NCBI RefSeq assembly: GCF_000612725.1
Contig: NZ_HG964453.1
Coordinates: 331,010-395,009 of the forward strand
Length of the DNA: 64,000 nucleotides
Direction of reading: 5' to 3'
Source of the DNA: Mycolicibacterium austroafricanum
Lineage (GTDB): Bacteria; Actinomycetota; Actinomycetes; Mycobacteriales; Mycobacteriaceae
Made by a program: the position numbers and the translations under genes. Shown one piece after another: positions 29,867 to 41,073 of this stretch; position 1 is the stretch's first letter, and every line of letters begins with the position of its first letter. The notes under the pieces were generated by a model. That model did not search any database and was not told where the DNA came from. It saw only the letters and a program-made list of their open reading frames with translations.

Positions 29867-31885
29867 ATGACTTCGGTTGCCCCCGTCGCGCCCGGTGGTG
29901 TGCGCCGCGCGCCGGTATGGGCGGTGCTGTACGGCGTCGCCGTGTTGGCCGGCGTCACCGCGGCGGCGCTCTCGGCGTTGTCGCTGGCCGATGCGCTGAC
30001 CGCGACGGGCCTGCCCGACCCGGGCCCGGTGACCAGCTATGGACTGCCGTTCGTGAAGGCCGTGGGGGAGATCGCGGCGGTGACCGCGACAGGAGGGTTC
30101 CTGTTCGCCGCGTTCATGGTGCCGCCCCAGCAGAATCAGGTTCTCGACGCCGCCGGGTACCGCGCGCTGCGGACGGGCACGGCTGCCGCGGGTGCCTGGG
30201 CGGTGTGCGCGGTGCTGATGGTGCCGCTGACGGTCTCCGACGTCAGCGGTCAACCGCTGGCCACGCGACTGAGCCCGGCCGACATCTGGTCGGTGGCCGA
30301 CCTGATCGAGATCGCGGGCGCATGGCGCTGGACGGCACTGCTGGCCGTGCTGGTCACCGTCGTCAGCATCCCGGTGCTGCGCTGGTCCTGGACCCCGGTG
30401 CTGTTCGCCGGCTCGCTGCTCACCCTGCTGCCGCTGGCACTGTCCGGGCACTCGTCGTCCGGCGGATCCCACGACATCGCGACCAACAGCCTGCTCATCC
30501 ATCTCGTCGCGGGAGCCATCTGGGCGGGCGGTCTGCTGGCGCTGCTCGTGCACACGCTGCGGGGAGGTGGCCACGGTCCCCTCGCCGCGCGCCGGTTCTC
30601 CGCAGTCGCGCTGTGGTGTTTCGTCGCGATGGCGTTCAGCGGGGTGATCAACGCGCTGGTCCGCATCCGGCCCGCGGACCTGGTCAGCACCCAGTACGGC
30701 CTGCTGATCCTGGCGAAGCTGGTGGCGCTGGTGACGCTCGGTGGACTGGGCTGGCAGCAGCGCCGCAGGGCGGTCGCCGCGCTGCAACAGGACCCGGATG
30801 CGCGGCAGCCGCTCATCCGGCTCGCGCTCGTGGAGGCCGTCGTCTTCGGTCTCACGTTCGGTGTCGCGGTCGCGCTCGGCCGGACCCCGCCGCCGCCCCC
30901 GACGAACACGAACCTGTCGATACCTGCGGTCGAGATCGGCTACGACCTGGCCGGTCCGCCGACGGTGGGCAAGGTGCTGTTCGACTGGCGCTTCGACCTG
31001 ATTTTCGGCACCGCGGCGATCGTGTTCGCCCTGGTCTACCTCGCCGGCGTGCGCAGACTGCGCCGACGCGGCGACGCGTGGCCGATCGGGCGGGTGGTGG
31101 CGTGGCTGCTGGGCTGCCTGGTGCTGCTTCTGGCGACGTCCTCGGGGATCGGCCGCTACATGCCGGCGATGTTCAGCATGCACATGATCGCGCACATGCT
31201 GTTGTCGATGCTGGCGCCGATACTGCTGGTGCTCGGCGCCCCTGTCACGCTGGCGCTGCGGGCGTTGCCCGCCGCCGGTCGCGACGGTCCGCCCGGTCCG
31301 CGGGAATGGCTGCTGGCCGCACTGCACTCACGGTATTCGCAGGTGGTGACCAACCCGATCGTCGCGACGGCGCTGTTCGTCGTCGGGTTCTACGGGCTGT
31401 ATTTCAGCGGCCTCTTCGAGGCCGCCGCGGGCAGTCACTTCGCCCACCTGGCGATGAACCTGCACTTCCTGGTCAGCGGCTACCTCTTCTACTGGGTGGT
31501 GATCGGGATCGATCCGACACCGCGGCCGATACCGCACCTCGCGAAGCTTGCGGTGGTGTTCGCCTCGCTGCCGTTGCACGCGTTCTTCGGTGTGGTCCTG
31601 ATGGGCACCCAGTCGGTGCTCGCCGAGAGCTTCTACCGCTCGCTGCAGCTGAGCTGGCACACCGATCTGATGGGCGACCAGAAACTCGGTGGCGGAATCG
31701 CCTGGGCTGCAGGCGAAATCCCGCTCGTCGTGGTGCTCATCGCGCTGTTCGTCCAGTGGCGGCGCACCGACGATCGCACCGCCAAACGTCTCGACCGCGC
31801 CGCCGATCGCGACGATGACGCCGACCTCGCCGCCTACAACGCGATGCTTGCCGAACTCGCCCGACGCGAGCGTGAGCGGAGCTGA
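29867..31885 (+). CDS. CopD-CtaG fusion, copper/cytochrome oxidase assembly membrane protein
   Basis: A 672-residue polytopic membrane protein. The first ~340 residues resemble the CopD copper-resistance domain. The second half resembles caa3-type CtaG (MHMIAHMLLSMLAPILLVLG, later GVVLMG and LADQQLGGG-like segments). The same fusion is found in Rv0102 of M. tuberculosis. It probably handles copper for oxidase assembly at the membrane. The ATG at 29867 lies 6 bp after TACGCT (29855-29860), suggesting a leaderless message. It sits between plsB2 and ssbB, outside the M. tuberculosis order. The charged C-terminus should be cytoplasmic. Confidence 0.82.
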   Translation: MTSVAPVAPGGVRRAPVWAVLYGVAVLAGVTAAALSALSLADALTATGLPDPGPVTSYGLPFVKAVGEIAAVTATGGFLFAAFMVPPQQNQVLDAAGYRALRTGTAAAGAWAVCAVLMVPLTVSDVSGQPLATRLSPADIWSVADLIEIAGAWRWTALLAVLVTVVSIPVLRWSWTPVLFAGSLLTLLPLALSGHSSSGGSHDIATNSLLIHLVAGAIWAGGLLALLVHTLRGGGHGPLAARRFSAVALWCFVAMAFSGVINALVRIRPADLVSTQYGLLILAKLVALVTLGGLGWQQRRRAVAALQQDPDARQPLIRLALVEAVVFGLTFGVAVALGRTPPPPPTNTNLSIPAVEIGYDLAGPPTVGKVLFDWRFDLIFGTAAIVFALVYLAGVRRLRRRGDAWPIGRVVAWLLGCLVLLLATSSGIGRYMPAMFSMHMIAHMLLSMLAPILLVLGAPVTLALRALPAAGRDGPPGPREWLLAALHSRYSQVVTNPIVATALFVVGFYGLYFSGLFEAAAGSHFAHLAMNLHFLVSGYLFYWVVIGIDPTPRPIPHLAKLAVVFASLPLHAFFGVVLMGTQSVLAESFYRSLQLSWHTDLMGDQKLGGGIAWAAGEIPLVVVLIALFVQWRRTDDRTAKRLDRAADRDDDADLAAYNAMLAELARRERERS

Positions 31886-32193
31886 TCGGGACCGTCATAT
31901 TTTCACCTGTTCAGATATTCATGGCTTGTGTTAGCGTCGGGGCGCGGGCCGGCCTCGCGACACCGATGCAGCACATCGACGCTTCGGTCGGCCCGCACCG
32001 GCGACCACCGCCTGACGGCCCCGGCGCCGCCGCCCGGCGGCGCGCTGTCCCCAATCCCTGATTCATCCACAGCCCGTAGATCCTGCGGGACCACTCGCCG
32101 TCCCGGTGTCGGCGGCGAAGCGCTCAATGGCGGTGTCATCGACGGGGCGGGCACGGTGCCCGTCCCGCAGCGGAGAAACCGAGAGGCACCATC
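31886..32193 (+). other. 308-bp gap with a leader hairpin upstream of ssbB
   Basis: I see no gene here. An AT-rich stretch (31899-31935) could hold a promoter, with TTAGCGT near 31931. An 11-bp stem with one G-U pair, GCGGGCCGGCC (31944-31954) against GGTCGGCCCGC (31986-31996), lies downstream and would fall in the ssbB leader. The remainder up to the GAGAGG ribosome site has no feature I can name. Confidence 0.4.
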
Positions 32194-32682
32194 ATGTTCG
32201 AGACACCGATCACCGTCGTCGGCACCATCGTCACCCAGCCCGACCGTCGCTGGGTCGGCGACCAGGAACTCTTCAAGTTCCGGGTGGCCAGCAACTCGCG
32301 CCGGCGCACCGCCGACGGCACCTGGGAGCCGGGAAACTCGCTGTACGCGACGGTGAACTGCTGGGGGCGCCTGGTCACCGGCGTCGGCGCCGGGCTCGGG
32401 AAGGGGGACCCGGTCATCGTCGTCGGATACCTCTACACCAGCGAATACGAGGACCGCGACGGTAACCGTCGGTCGTCCCTGGAGATCCGGGCCACCTCGG
32501 TCGGGCCGGACCTGGCGCGCTGCATCATCCGCATCGAGAGCCGCAGGCATCCCGAGCCCGTGCCGGCCGCGGTGGCGGTCGCCTCGGAAGCCGACAGCGT
32601 CGACGACGGGGATGTCGTCGGGGATGTCGTCGACGAGGACGCATCGGGGTCCGGGGCGGAGGAGCTGAGCTTGAGCGCCTAG
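32194..32682 (+). CDS. ssbB: Single-stranded DNA-binding protein paralogue
   Basis: A 162-residue protein with an N-terminal OB-fold (residues ~1-110, including FRVASNSRRR and NSLYATVNCWGRL) and an acidic, Val/Asp-rich tail ending in ELSLSA. The tail lacks the DDDIPF-type tip that main SSB proteins use to recruit partners, which marks this as the second SSB, counterpart of Rv2478c. It probably acts in DNA repair, recombination or stress rather than bulk replication. GAGAGG precedes the ATG by about 8 bases. Confidence 0.87.
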   Translation: MFETPITVVGTIVTQPDRRWVGDQELFKFRVASNSRRRTADGTWEPGNSLYATVNCWGRLVTGVGAGLGKGDPVIVVGYLYTSEYEDRDGNRRSSLEIRATSVGPDLARCIIRIESRRHPEPVPAAVAVASEADSVDDGDVVGDVVDEDASGSGAEELSLSA

Positions 32683-32793
32683 CGGCCAACGCCTCGGATG
32701 CGGCCGCCGCCTAGGATGGGGCCCGACTATCGCGCAGTCACGAGATGATCCCGCAGTTCTGGTACCGGGATCGAGAAAGGCACATCGAAGGCA

Positions 32794-34467
<1,674 letters not shown>

Positions 34468-34485
34468 TCTCGTCGTGCGGACCAG

Positions 34486-34520
34486 GTAACCGGCGCGGAC
34501 AACCCAGGGCGCCCGGTTAC
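34486..34520. other. Inverted repeat between ettA and gdh
   Basis: GTAACCGGCGC (34486-34496) can pair with GCGCCCGGTTAC (34509-34520) with one bulged base and a 12-base loop. No T-run follows. It could end the ettA message or form part of the gdh leader; the 96-bp gap holds nothing else I can identify. Confidence 0.5.
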
Positions 34521-34563
34521 AGCCAACGGCGGCCGGTGCGCGCGTGTGAGTCAGGAGCGGCGA

Positions 34564-37500
34564 ATGTCGTTGAACCCAGGTGCCATTAACGGTTCGGTGG
34601 GCCCGGAAGTCTCCTCTGAGGTCATCGATCGTCTCCTTCCCGCGTACCTCGCGACCTATCGGGGTCCGCACGGCGGCGCGCCCGGCGCCGAGAGCGCCGT
34701 CACCGGTCCGCTGCGTCGGCAGGGCACCGACACGGTCAACGGTCCGGCGTTGGTCGCGGCGCACTACCGGCTCGGGGCCCAACGGTCGCCGGGTGCGACC
34801 CGGGTTGCGGTCCACGCCGCAGACGTCGAGGGCGGTTTCGGTCCTGCGTTGCAGGTGGTGACTGACAACGCGGCGATCCTGATGGACTCGATCACGGTCC
34901 TGCTGCACCGGATCGGGGTGGCCTACACCGCGATCATGAACCCGGTGTTCCGGGTCCGCCGCGGCGCGGGCGGAGAGCTACAGGACATCGCGCCCGCCTC
35001 GGACGCCACCTTCGTCGACGGTGTCGACGAGACCTGGGTCCACGTCCAGCTGGCCGACTCCGTTGACCGGCGCGCCCTCGCCGAGGCCGAGGAGCTGTTG
35101 CCGCGGGTGCTCGCCGACGCACGGCAGGTGGCGCTGGATTCCACCGGCATGGCCGCGGCGCTGCGCACATTGGCCGCCGAACTCGACAGCGACCCGGGGC
35201 GACGGTTCCCCAGCCCGGACCGCAAGGACGTGGCGGCGTTGCTGCGCTGGCTGGCCGACGGGCATTTCGTGCTGCTCGGTTATCAGCGCTGCCCGGTGCG
35301 CGACGGGGAGGCCACCGTCGACCCGTCCAGCCGGCTCGGGGTGCTTCGCCTGCGCGAGGACGTGTTCCCGCAGTTGACCAACAAGGACGAGCTGCTGACG
35401 CTGGCGCAGGCCACGATTCCCAGCTTTCTGCGCTACGGGACCTACCCGCAGATCGTGGTCGTGCGGGAACAGTCCGGCGACGCGGATGCCGACGACGCCG
35501 CGGCGATCGAGCACCGCTTCGTCGGTATGTTCACCGTCGCGGCGATGAACGCCAACGTCCTGGAGATCCCGCTGGTGTCGCGCCGCGTCAACGACGCGTT
35601 GGCGATGGCCCACCGGGATCCCAGCCATCCGGGCCAGCTGGTGCTCGACATCATCCAGACCATTCCCCGCTCGGAGCTGTTCGCGCTGAGCGCCAGAGGT
35701 CTGCTCGACATGGCGATGGCGGTGGTGGACCTCGGGTCCCGGCGCCGCGCGCTGCTGTTCATGCGGGCCGACCCGCTCGCCCACTTCGTGTCGTGTCTGG
35801 TGTACCTGCCGCGCGACCGCTACACCACGGCGGTGCGGCTGGAGATGCAGGACATCCTGGTCCGCGAGCTCGGTGGTGTGAGTATCGACTACGCCGCCAG
35901 GGTCAGTGAGTCTCCCTGGGCCGTCGTGCATTTCACGGTTCGCATGCCGGAGGGTTCCCGCCCGCAGGACATCGACGTCTCGGAGCCCAACGAGTCGCGC
36001 ATTCAGGATCTGCTCACCGAGGCGGCCCGCACCTGGAGTGATCGCCTGCTGGGTGCGGTGAGTGCCGGGGGAGAAGTCGACCAGGCGACCGCCGAGCACT
36101 ACGCGTCCGCGTTCTCCGAGGTGTACAAGCAGGCGATCGACCCGGTGCACGCCCTCGCCGACATCGCGGTCATCGAAGAGCTGCAGGACAATTCGGTCAA
36201 GCTGGTGCTGGCAGACAGCGATGACACCGCCGAATCGGGTGTGTCCCACCTGAACTGGTACCTGGGCGGACGGTCGGCGTCACTGAGCCGATTGCTGCCG
36301 ATGCTGCAGTCGATGGGCGTCGTCGTGCTTGAGGAGCGGCCGTTCACGGTGGTCCGCCCCGACGGACTGCCGGTATGGATCTATCAGTTCAAGGTGTCGC
36401 CGCACCGCGGCATCCCGGAAGCCCCGCCCGGACCGCAGCGGGAGGCGACCGCCGAGCGTTTCGCCGACGCCGTCACCGCGATCTGGCACGGCAACGCCGA
36501 GATCGACCGCTTCAACGAGTTGGTGTTGCGTGCCGAATTGACCTGGCAACAGGTCGCCGTGCTGCGCGCCTACGCCAGATACCTCAAACAGGCCGGCTTC
36601 GCGTACAGCCAGTCCCACATCGAGTCTGTGCTCAACGACAATGCGGGCACCGCCCGTTCGCTCATCGCGCTTTTCGAGGCGCTGTTCCGCCCCGTCGAGC
36701 AGGGCCCGGGCGCCAACCGCGATGCGCAGGCGGCCGCTGCCGCGGTCGCCGCCGACATCGATGCGCTGGTCAGCCTCGACACCGACCGGGTGTTGCGCGC
36801 GTTCGCGTCGATGATCCAGGCCACGCTGCGCACGAACTACTTCATCACCGGCCAGGAGTCGGCCCGCGCACGGAATGTGTTGTCCCTCAAGCTGAACCCG
36901 CAGCTGATCGATGAGCTGCCGCTACCTCGGCCCAAGTTCGAGATCTTCGTCTACTCGCCGCGCGTCGAGGGCGTGCACCTGAGGTTCGGTTTCGTCGCCC
37001 GCGGTGGCCTGCGGTGGTCGGATCGCCGCGAGGACTTCCGCACCGAGATCCTGGGGCTGGTCAAGGCGCAGGCGGTCAAGAACGCCGTCATCGTCCCGGT
37101 GGGCGCCAAGGGCGGTTTCGTGGTGAAACACCCGCCGGCGCCGACGGGTGATGCGGCGGCCGACCGCGACGCCACCCGGGAGGAAGGGGTCGCCTGTTAC
37201 CGGCTCTTCATCGCGGGCCTGCTCGACATCACCGACAACGTCGACAAGGTGACCGGAGGCATCGTCGCTCCCGCCGACGTCGTCCGGCGCGACGGAGACG
37301 ACGCATATCTGGTGGTGGCCGCGGACAAAGGCACCGCGACGTTCTCCGACATCGCCAACGACGTCGCGAAGTCGTACGGCTTCTGGCTCGGTGACGCGTT
37401 CGCCTCCGGCGGGTCGGTCGGCTACGACCACAAGGCGATGGGAATCACCGCCAAGGGCGCGTGGGAGTCGGTGAAGCGGCACTTCCGCGAGATGGGGGTG

Positions 37501-39447
37501 GACACGCAGTCCGAGGATTTCACGGTGGTCGGCGTCGGCGACATGAGCGGCGACGTGTTCGGCAACGGGATGCTGCTGTCCAAGCACATCCGTCTGCTCG
37601 CCGCGTTCGACCACCGGCACATCTTCATCGATCCCACCCCGGACGCCGCGTCGTCGTGGGAGGAACGCAAGCGTCTGTTCGAGCTGCCGCGGTCCAGCTG
37701 GGAGGACTACGACACGTCGCTGATCAGCCCCGGCGGCGGGGTGTACAGCCGGGAGCAGAAGTCCATCCCGGTCAGCGCGCAGGCGCGCGCCGCCCTGGGC
37801 CTCGACGACCAGGTGACGGATCTGACGCCTCCCGCCCTGATGAAGGCGATCCTCAAGGCGCCCGCGGATCTGTTGTGGAACGGCGGTATCGGCACCTACG
37901 TCAAGGCGGAGACGGAGGCCGACGCCGACGTCGGCGACCGCGCCAACGACGCCGTCCGCGTGAACGGAAACGAGGTGCGCGCCAAGGTGATCGGCGAGGG
38001 CGGCAACCTCGGCGTGACCTCGCGGGGCCGAACGGAGTTCGACCTGTGCGGTGGTCGCATCAACACCGATGCCATGGACAACTCGGCGGGGGTGGACTGC
38101 TCCGACCATGAGGTCAACATCAAGATCCTGATCGACTCCCTGGTCACGGCCGGCAAGGTGGAGGAGAGCGGGCGGTCTGCGTTGCTGTCGTCGATGACCG
38201 ACGAAGTGGGCCGACTCGTGCTGGCCGACAACGAAAGCCAGAACGACCTGATGGGCACCAGCCGGGCCAACGCCGCCAGCCTGCTGAACGTGCACGGCCG
38301 GATGATCAGGAGTTTCGTCGAAGAGCGCGGACTGAACCGCGAACTCGAGGCGTTGCCTTCGGAGAAGGAGATCCGCCGCCGCGAGGAAGCCGGAATCGGG
38401 CTCACGTCACCGGAATTGGCGACGCTGATGGCCCATGTGAAGCTGGCATTGAAAGACGATCTGCTGGCCGGTGACCTCCCGGACCAGGAGGTGTTCGCGT
38501 CGCGGCTGCCCTCCTACTTCCCGGCCACGCTGCGTGACCAGTTCAGCCCGGAGATCCGCGCGCACCAGCTGCGTCGCGAGATCGTCACCACGATGCTGGT
38601 CAACGACGTCGTCGACACCGCGGGCATCTCGTACGCCTACCGGGTCACCGAAGACGTCGGGGTCGCCCCCGTCGATGCGGTACGCAGCTTCGTCGCCGCC
38701 GACGCCATCTTCGGTGTGGGCCGGGTGTGGCGCCAGATCCGGGAAGCGGGCGCCAACGGCGTGCCGGTCGCGGTCACCGATCGGATGACGCTCGATCTGC
38801 GCCGCCTCATCGACCGGGCCGCGCGGTGGTTGCTGAACTACCGTCCGCAGCCGCTGGCCGTGGGCGCCGAGATCAACCGGTTCGCCGACAAGGTGGCGGC
38901 GTTGACGCCGCGCATGCCGGACTGGTTGCGGGGCGACGACAAGGCGATCGTCGCCAAGGAGGCCGCGGAGTTCAGCTCCCAGGGTGTCCCCGACGACGTC
39001 GCGTACATGGTCGCCTCCGGGCTGTATCAGTTCAGCCTGCTCGACGTCATCGACATCGCCGACATCGTCGACCGCGATCCGGCCGAGGTCGCCGACGCCT
39101 ATTTCGCGCTGATGGATCACCTCGGCACCGACGGGCTGCTCACCGCGGTGTCCCGGTTGTCACGCTATGACCGGTGGCATTCGTTGGCGCGGTTGGCGAT
39201 CCGTGACGACATCTACGGGTCACTGCGGGCGCTCTGCTTCGATGTGCTGGCGGTGGGGGAGCCCGACGAGGACGGCGTCGAGAAGATCGCCGAGTGGGAG
39301 ACCACGAACAGCTCACGCGTCAGCCGGGCTCGGCGCACGCTGGCCGAGCTGTACGAGAGCGGTGAGCACGATCTGGCCACGCTGTCGGTGGCGGCCCGTC
39401 AGATCCGAAGCATGACCAGGACGAGTGGAACGGGATCGAGCGGGTGA
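34564..39447 (+). CDS. gdh: NAD-specific glutamate dehydrogenase, large type
   Basis: A 1627-residue enzyme of the ~180-kDa L_180 GDH class, matching the length of Rv2476c. The N-terminal ~700 residues contain ACT-like regulatory segments. The catalytic part carries [16 protein letters not shown], the [19 protein letters not shown] substrate-binding segment and the NAD-binding [14 protein letters not shown]. It deaminates glutamate to 2-oxoglutarate and ammonia and is important for using amino acids as carbon and nitrogen. ATG 34564 follows AGGAG; a GTG at 34546 is an alternative. The stop overlaps the next gene (GTGA). Confidence 0.95.
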   Translation: MSLNPGAINGSVGPEVSSEVIDRLLPAYLATYRGPHGGAPGAESAVTGPLRRQGTDTVNGPALVAAHYRLGAQRSPGATRVAVHAADVEGGFGPALQVVTDNAAILMDSITVLLHRIGVAYTAIMNPVFRVRRGAGGELQDIAPASDATFVDGVDETWVHVQLADSVDRRALAEAEELLPRVLADARQVALDSTGMAAALRTLAAELDSDPGRRFPSPDRKDVAALLRWLADGHFVLLGYQRCPVRDGEATVDPSSRLGVLRLREDVFPQLTNKDELLTLAQATIPSFLRYGTYPQIVVVREQSGDADADDAAAIEHRFVGMFTVAAMNANVLEIPLVSRRVNDALAMAHRDPSHPGQLVLDIIQTIPRSELFALSARGLLDMAMAVVDLGSRRRALLFMRADPLAHFVSCLVYLPRDRYTTAVRLEMQDILVRELGGVSIDYAARVSESPWAVVHFTVRMPEGSRPQDIDVSEPNESRIQDLLTEAARTWSDRLLGAVSAGGEVDQATAEHYASAFSEVYKQAIDPVHALADIAVIEELQDNSVKLVLADSDDTAESGVSHLNWYLGGRSASLSRLLPMLQSMGVVVLEERPFTVVRPDGLPVWIYQFKVSPHRGIPEAPPGPQREATAERFADAVTAIWHGNAEIDRFNELVLRAELTWQQVAVLRAYARYLKQAGFAYSQSHIESVLNDNAGTARSLIALFEALFRPVEQGPGANRDAQAAAAAVAADIDALVSLDTDRVLRAFASMIQATLRTNYFITGQESARARNVLSLKLNPQLIDELPLPRPKFEIFVYSPRVEGVHLRFGFVARGGLRWSDRREDFRTEILGLVKAQAVKNAVIVPVGAKGGFVVKHPPAPTGDAAADRDATREEGVACYRLFIAGLLDITDNVDKVTGGIVAPADVVRRDGDDAYLVVAADKGTATFSDIANDVAKSYGFWLGDAFASGGSVGYDHKAMGITAKGAWESVKRHFREMGVDTQSEDFTVVGVGDMSGDVFGNGMLLSKHIRLLAAFDHRHIFIDPTPDAASSWEERKRLFELPRSSWEDYDTSLISPGGGVYSREQKSIPVSAQARAALGLDDQVTDLTPPALMKAILKAPADLLWNGGIGTYVKAETEADADVGDRANDAVRVNGNEVRAKVIGEGGNLGVTSRGRTEFDLCGGRINTDAMDNSAGVDCSDHEVNIKILIDSLVTAGKVEESGRSALLSSMTDEVGRLVLADNESQNDLMGTSRANAASLLNVHGRMIRSFVEERGLNRELEALPSEKEIRRREEAGIGLTSPELATLMAHVKLALKDDLLAGDLPDQEVFASRLPSYFPATLRDQFSPEIRAHQLRREIVTTMLVNDVVDTAGISYAYRVTEDVGVAPVDAVRSFVAADAIFGVGRVWRQIREAGANGVPVAVTDRMTLDLRRLIDRAARWLLNYRPQPLAVGAEINRFADKVAALTPRMPDWLRGDDKAIVAKEAAEFSSQGVPDDVAYMVASGLYQFSLLDVIDIADIVDRDPAEVADAYFALMDHLGTDGLLTAVSRLSRYDRWHSLARLAIRDDIYGSLRALCFDVLAVGEPDEDGVEKIAEWETTNSSRVSRARRTLAELYESGEHDLATLSVAARQIRSMTRTSGTGSSG

Positions 39448-39863
39448 CGGATCGACGAGGCTTCACGGCCCCGGTGCATGTGCGGTGGTCGGACATCGAC
39501 ATGTATCAGCACATCAACCACGCCACGATGGTCACCATCCTTGAGGAAGCCCGGATTCCCTTCCTGCGCGAGCCTTTCGGCGAGGAGATCACGACGATCG
39601 GATTGTTGATCGCGGAGGTCAACATCTCCTACAAGGCTCAGCTGCTCCTGGTGGACTCGCCGCTACAGGTGACGATGTGGACCAAGCGGGTCCGTGCGGT
39701 CGACTTCACGGTCGGCTACGAGGTGCGCTCGGTCGGCGCGCCGCCCGACTCGAAGCCTGCGGTCATCGCCGACACCCAACTTGCCGCGGTGCATATCGAG
39801 GAGCAACGGCTGCAACGGCTTTCGGGCGCGCAGCGCGAGTTTCTGCAGCGCTGGACCCGGTGA
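39444..39863 (+). CDS. Hot-dog fold acyl-CoA thioesterase
   Basis: A 139-residue 4HBT-type thioesterase, counterpart of Rv2475c. The active-site region [19 protein letters not shown] carries the Asp of the 4-hydroxybenzoyl-CoA thioesterase family. The natural acyl-CoA is unknown. The GTG start overlaps the gdh stop and its own stop overlaps the next gene's GTG, so the three genes are translationally coupled. Confidence 0.82.
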   Translation: MTDRRGFTAPVHVRWSDIDMYQHINHATMVTILEEARIPFLREPFGEEITTIGLLIAEVNISYKAQLLLVDSPLQVTMWTKRVRAVDFTVGYEVRSVGAPPDSKPAVIADTQLAAVHIEEQRLQRLSGAQREFLQRWTR

Positions 39864-40528
39864 CCGGCGGCGAGCGGGGAGTGTGGCTCGACCCGCAATC
39901 CCGGGCTGCCCAGCGGGAGAACCTCGCGACGTTCGCCGAGCGGGCACTGCGCCTGGACCAGGCCGGCGTGGTGCGGCTGCGCCAACGCGGTGACGGGATG
40001 TTGGTGGCCTGGTTCGCGACCGGATTCGACGTCCTCGCCAGCCGGGTGGTGGCGGGCCGGACCGCGCCCACCGACCTGTGCGCCGCAGCCGACGCGCTGC
40101 TGGCGGGCCTGAACTCCGTCGCCGCCGACGGACACGTCGACCCCGGTTTCGCCATGGACTCCGCCTGGCGCGGCGTCCTGCCGCCCGACGCCGGCTTCGT
40201 CCACCTCGACGACGTCCCGGCCCGTGCCGTGCTCGATCTGGCGCAGCGCGGGGCGAGCCTGGCCAGGCAGCATTCCAGTGCGCACGGCCCGCCCGCGTCG
40301 CTGCTCGATCAGGACGTGGTGGCCGTGACGTCGCCGCAGGGCAGCGTCGGCATCCCGATGCGCTGCGTGTTCGCGTTGACCGCGATGGGCTTTCTGCCGC
40401 AGTCCCCGGACTCGGTCGGCGACGACGAGGTGGTGCTGGTCCGCGCGACACCGTCCTGGCTGCGCGTGGACGCCCGCTTCGGCACGGTGTACCGGCGCCG
40501 CGGCAACCCCGCGGTGGTGCTGCGCTGA
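39860..40528 (+). CDS. Conserved mycobacterial protein of unknown function (Rv2474c-like)
   Basis: A 222-residue soluble protein with no domain I recognise. It is Ala/Asp-rich with a central segment LDDVPARAVLDLAQRGASLA and a C-terminal strand-rich part ending RFGTVYRRRGNPAVVLR. Position and length match Rv2474c. Its GTG start overlaps the thioesterase stop, so it is made in step with the thioesterase and GDH; its role is unknown. Confidence 0.7.
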   Translation: MTGGERGVWLDPQSRAAQRENLATFAERALRLDQAGVVRLRQRGDGMLVAWFATGFDVLASRVVAGRTAPTDLCAAADALLAGLNSVAADGHVDPGFAMDSAWRGVLPPDAGFVHLDDVPARAVLDLAQRGASLARQHSSAHGPPASLLDQDVVAVTSPQGSVGIPMRCVFALTAMGFLPQSPDSVGDDEVVLVRATPSWLRVDARFGTVYRRRGNPAVVLR

Positions 40529-40536
40529 GCTCCGCC

Positions 40537-40598
40537 CGCGAGCAGACGCAAACTCGCGCTCATACGACCGGAACCGTGCGATTTTGTGTCTGCTCGCG
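40537..40598. repeat. Long inverted repeat between convergent genes
   Basis: Two 21-base arms (40537-40557 and 40578-40598) match at 19 positions as an inverted repeat around a 20-base loop. The left arm starts CGCGAGCAGACGCAAA and the right arm ends GTGTCTGCTCGCG. It fills the gap between the Rv2474c-like gene and the convergent glbO. I recall GAGCAGACGCAAA-type sequences recurring between mycobacterial genes. It may act as a bidirectional terminator or mRNA-end stabiliser. Confidence 0.75.
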
Positions 40599-40633
40599 AG
40601 GGAAAGGCGCCCCACCCCGCTCACCCGGCCCTG

Positions 40634-41044
40634 TCAGAAGGGTGAGTTGACCATCGAGTCGGCGGCCATCTCCAGGTAGGCGATCAACTCCTGGCGGTGC
40701 CGATCATCGAGCGTGCGGGAGTCGATCTCGGCGACCGCGGTGTGCATGCACCGCAACCAGGCGTCCCGTTCCAGATAGCCGATCCGAAACGGCGCGTGAC
40801 GCATCCGCAGCCGCGGGTGACCGCGCTGATCGGAGTAGGTGCGTGGGCCGCCCCAGTACTGCTCGAGGAACATGCGCAGCCGTTCCTCAGCGCCGTCGAG
40901 GTCGTCTTCCGGGTAGAGCGGGCGCAGGATCTCGTCGTCGCGTACCAGCTGGTAGAACCGCGAGACGATGGTGCGAAACGTGTCGTGCCCGCCCACCGCG
41001 TCGTAGAACGACTGCTGCTTGCTCTGCGCGTCCATCGGCTCCAT
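40634..41044 (-). CDS. glbO: Truncated haemoglobin O (group II)
   Basis: A 136-residue group II truncated globin, counterpart of Rv2470. Strongly conserved stretches include [51 protein letters not shown] and RHAPFRIG, covering the haem pocket. It binds oxygen and NO at the membrane and is linked to respiration and NO or peroxide defence. Two in-frame ATGs (41044 and 41035) are possible; I give the longer. It is convergent with the Rv2474c-like gene and lies just downstream of the LAL regulator on the same strand. Confidence 0.92.
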   Translation of the reverse strand: MEPMDAQSKQQSFYDAVGGHDTFRTIVSRFYQLVRDDEILRPLYPEDDLDGAEERLRMFLEQYWGGPRTYSDQRGHPRLRMRHAPFRIGYLERDAWLRCMHTAVAEIDSRTLDDRHRQELIAYLEMAADSMVNSPF

Positions 41045-41073
41045 TGTGGGCCATCACCGGGACCCGCCTGCGG

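Noticed and set aside
29867..31885. Separate copD and ctaG genes
   Set aside because: A single uninterrupted frame covers both domains, as in Rv0102.
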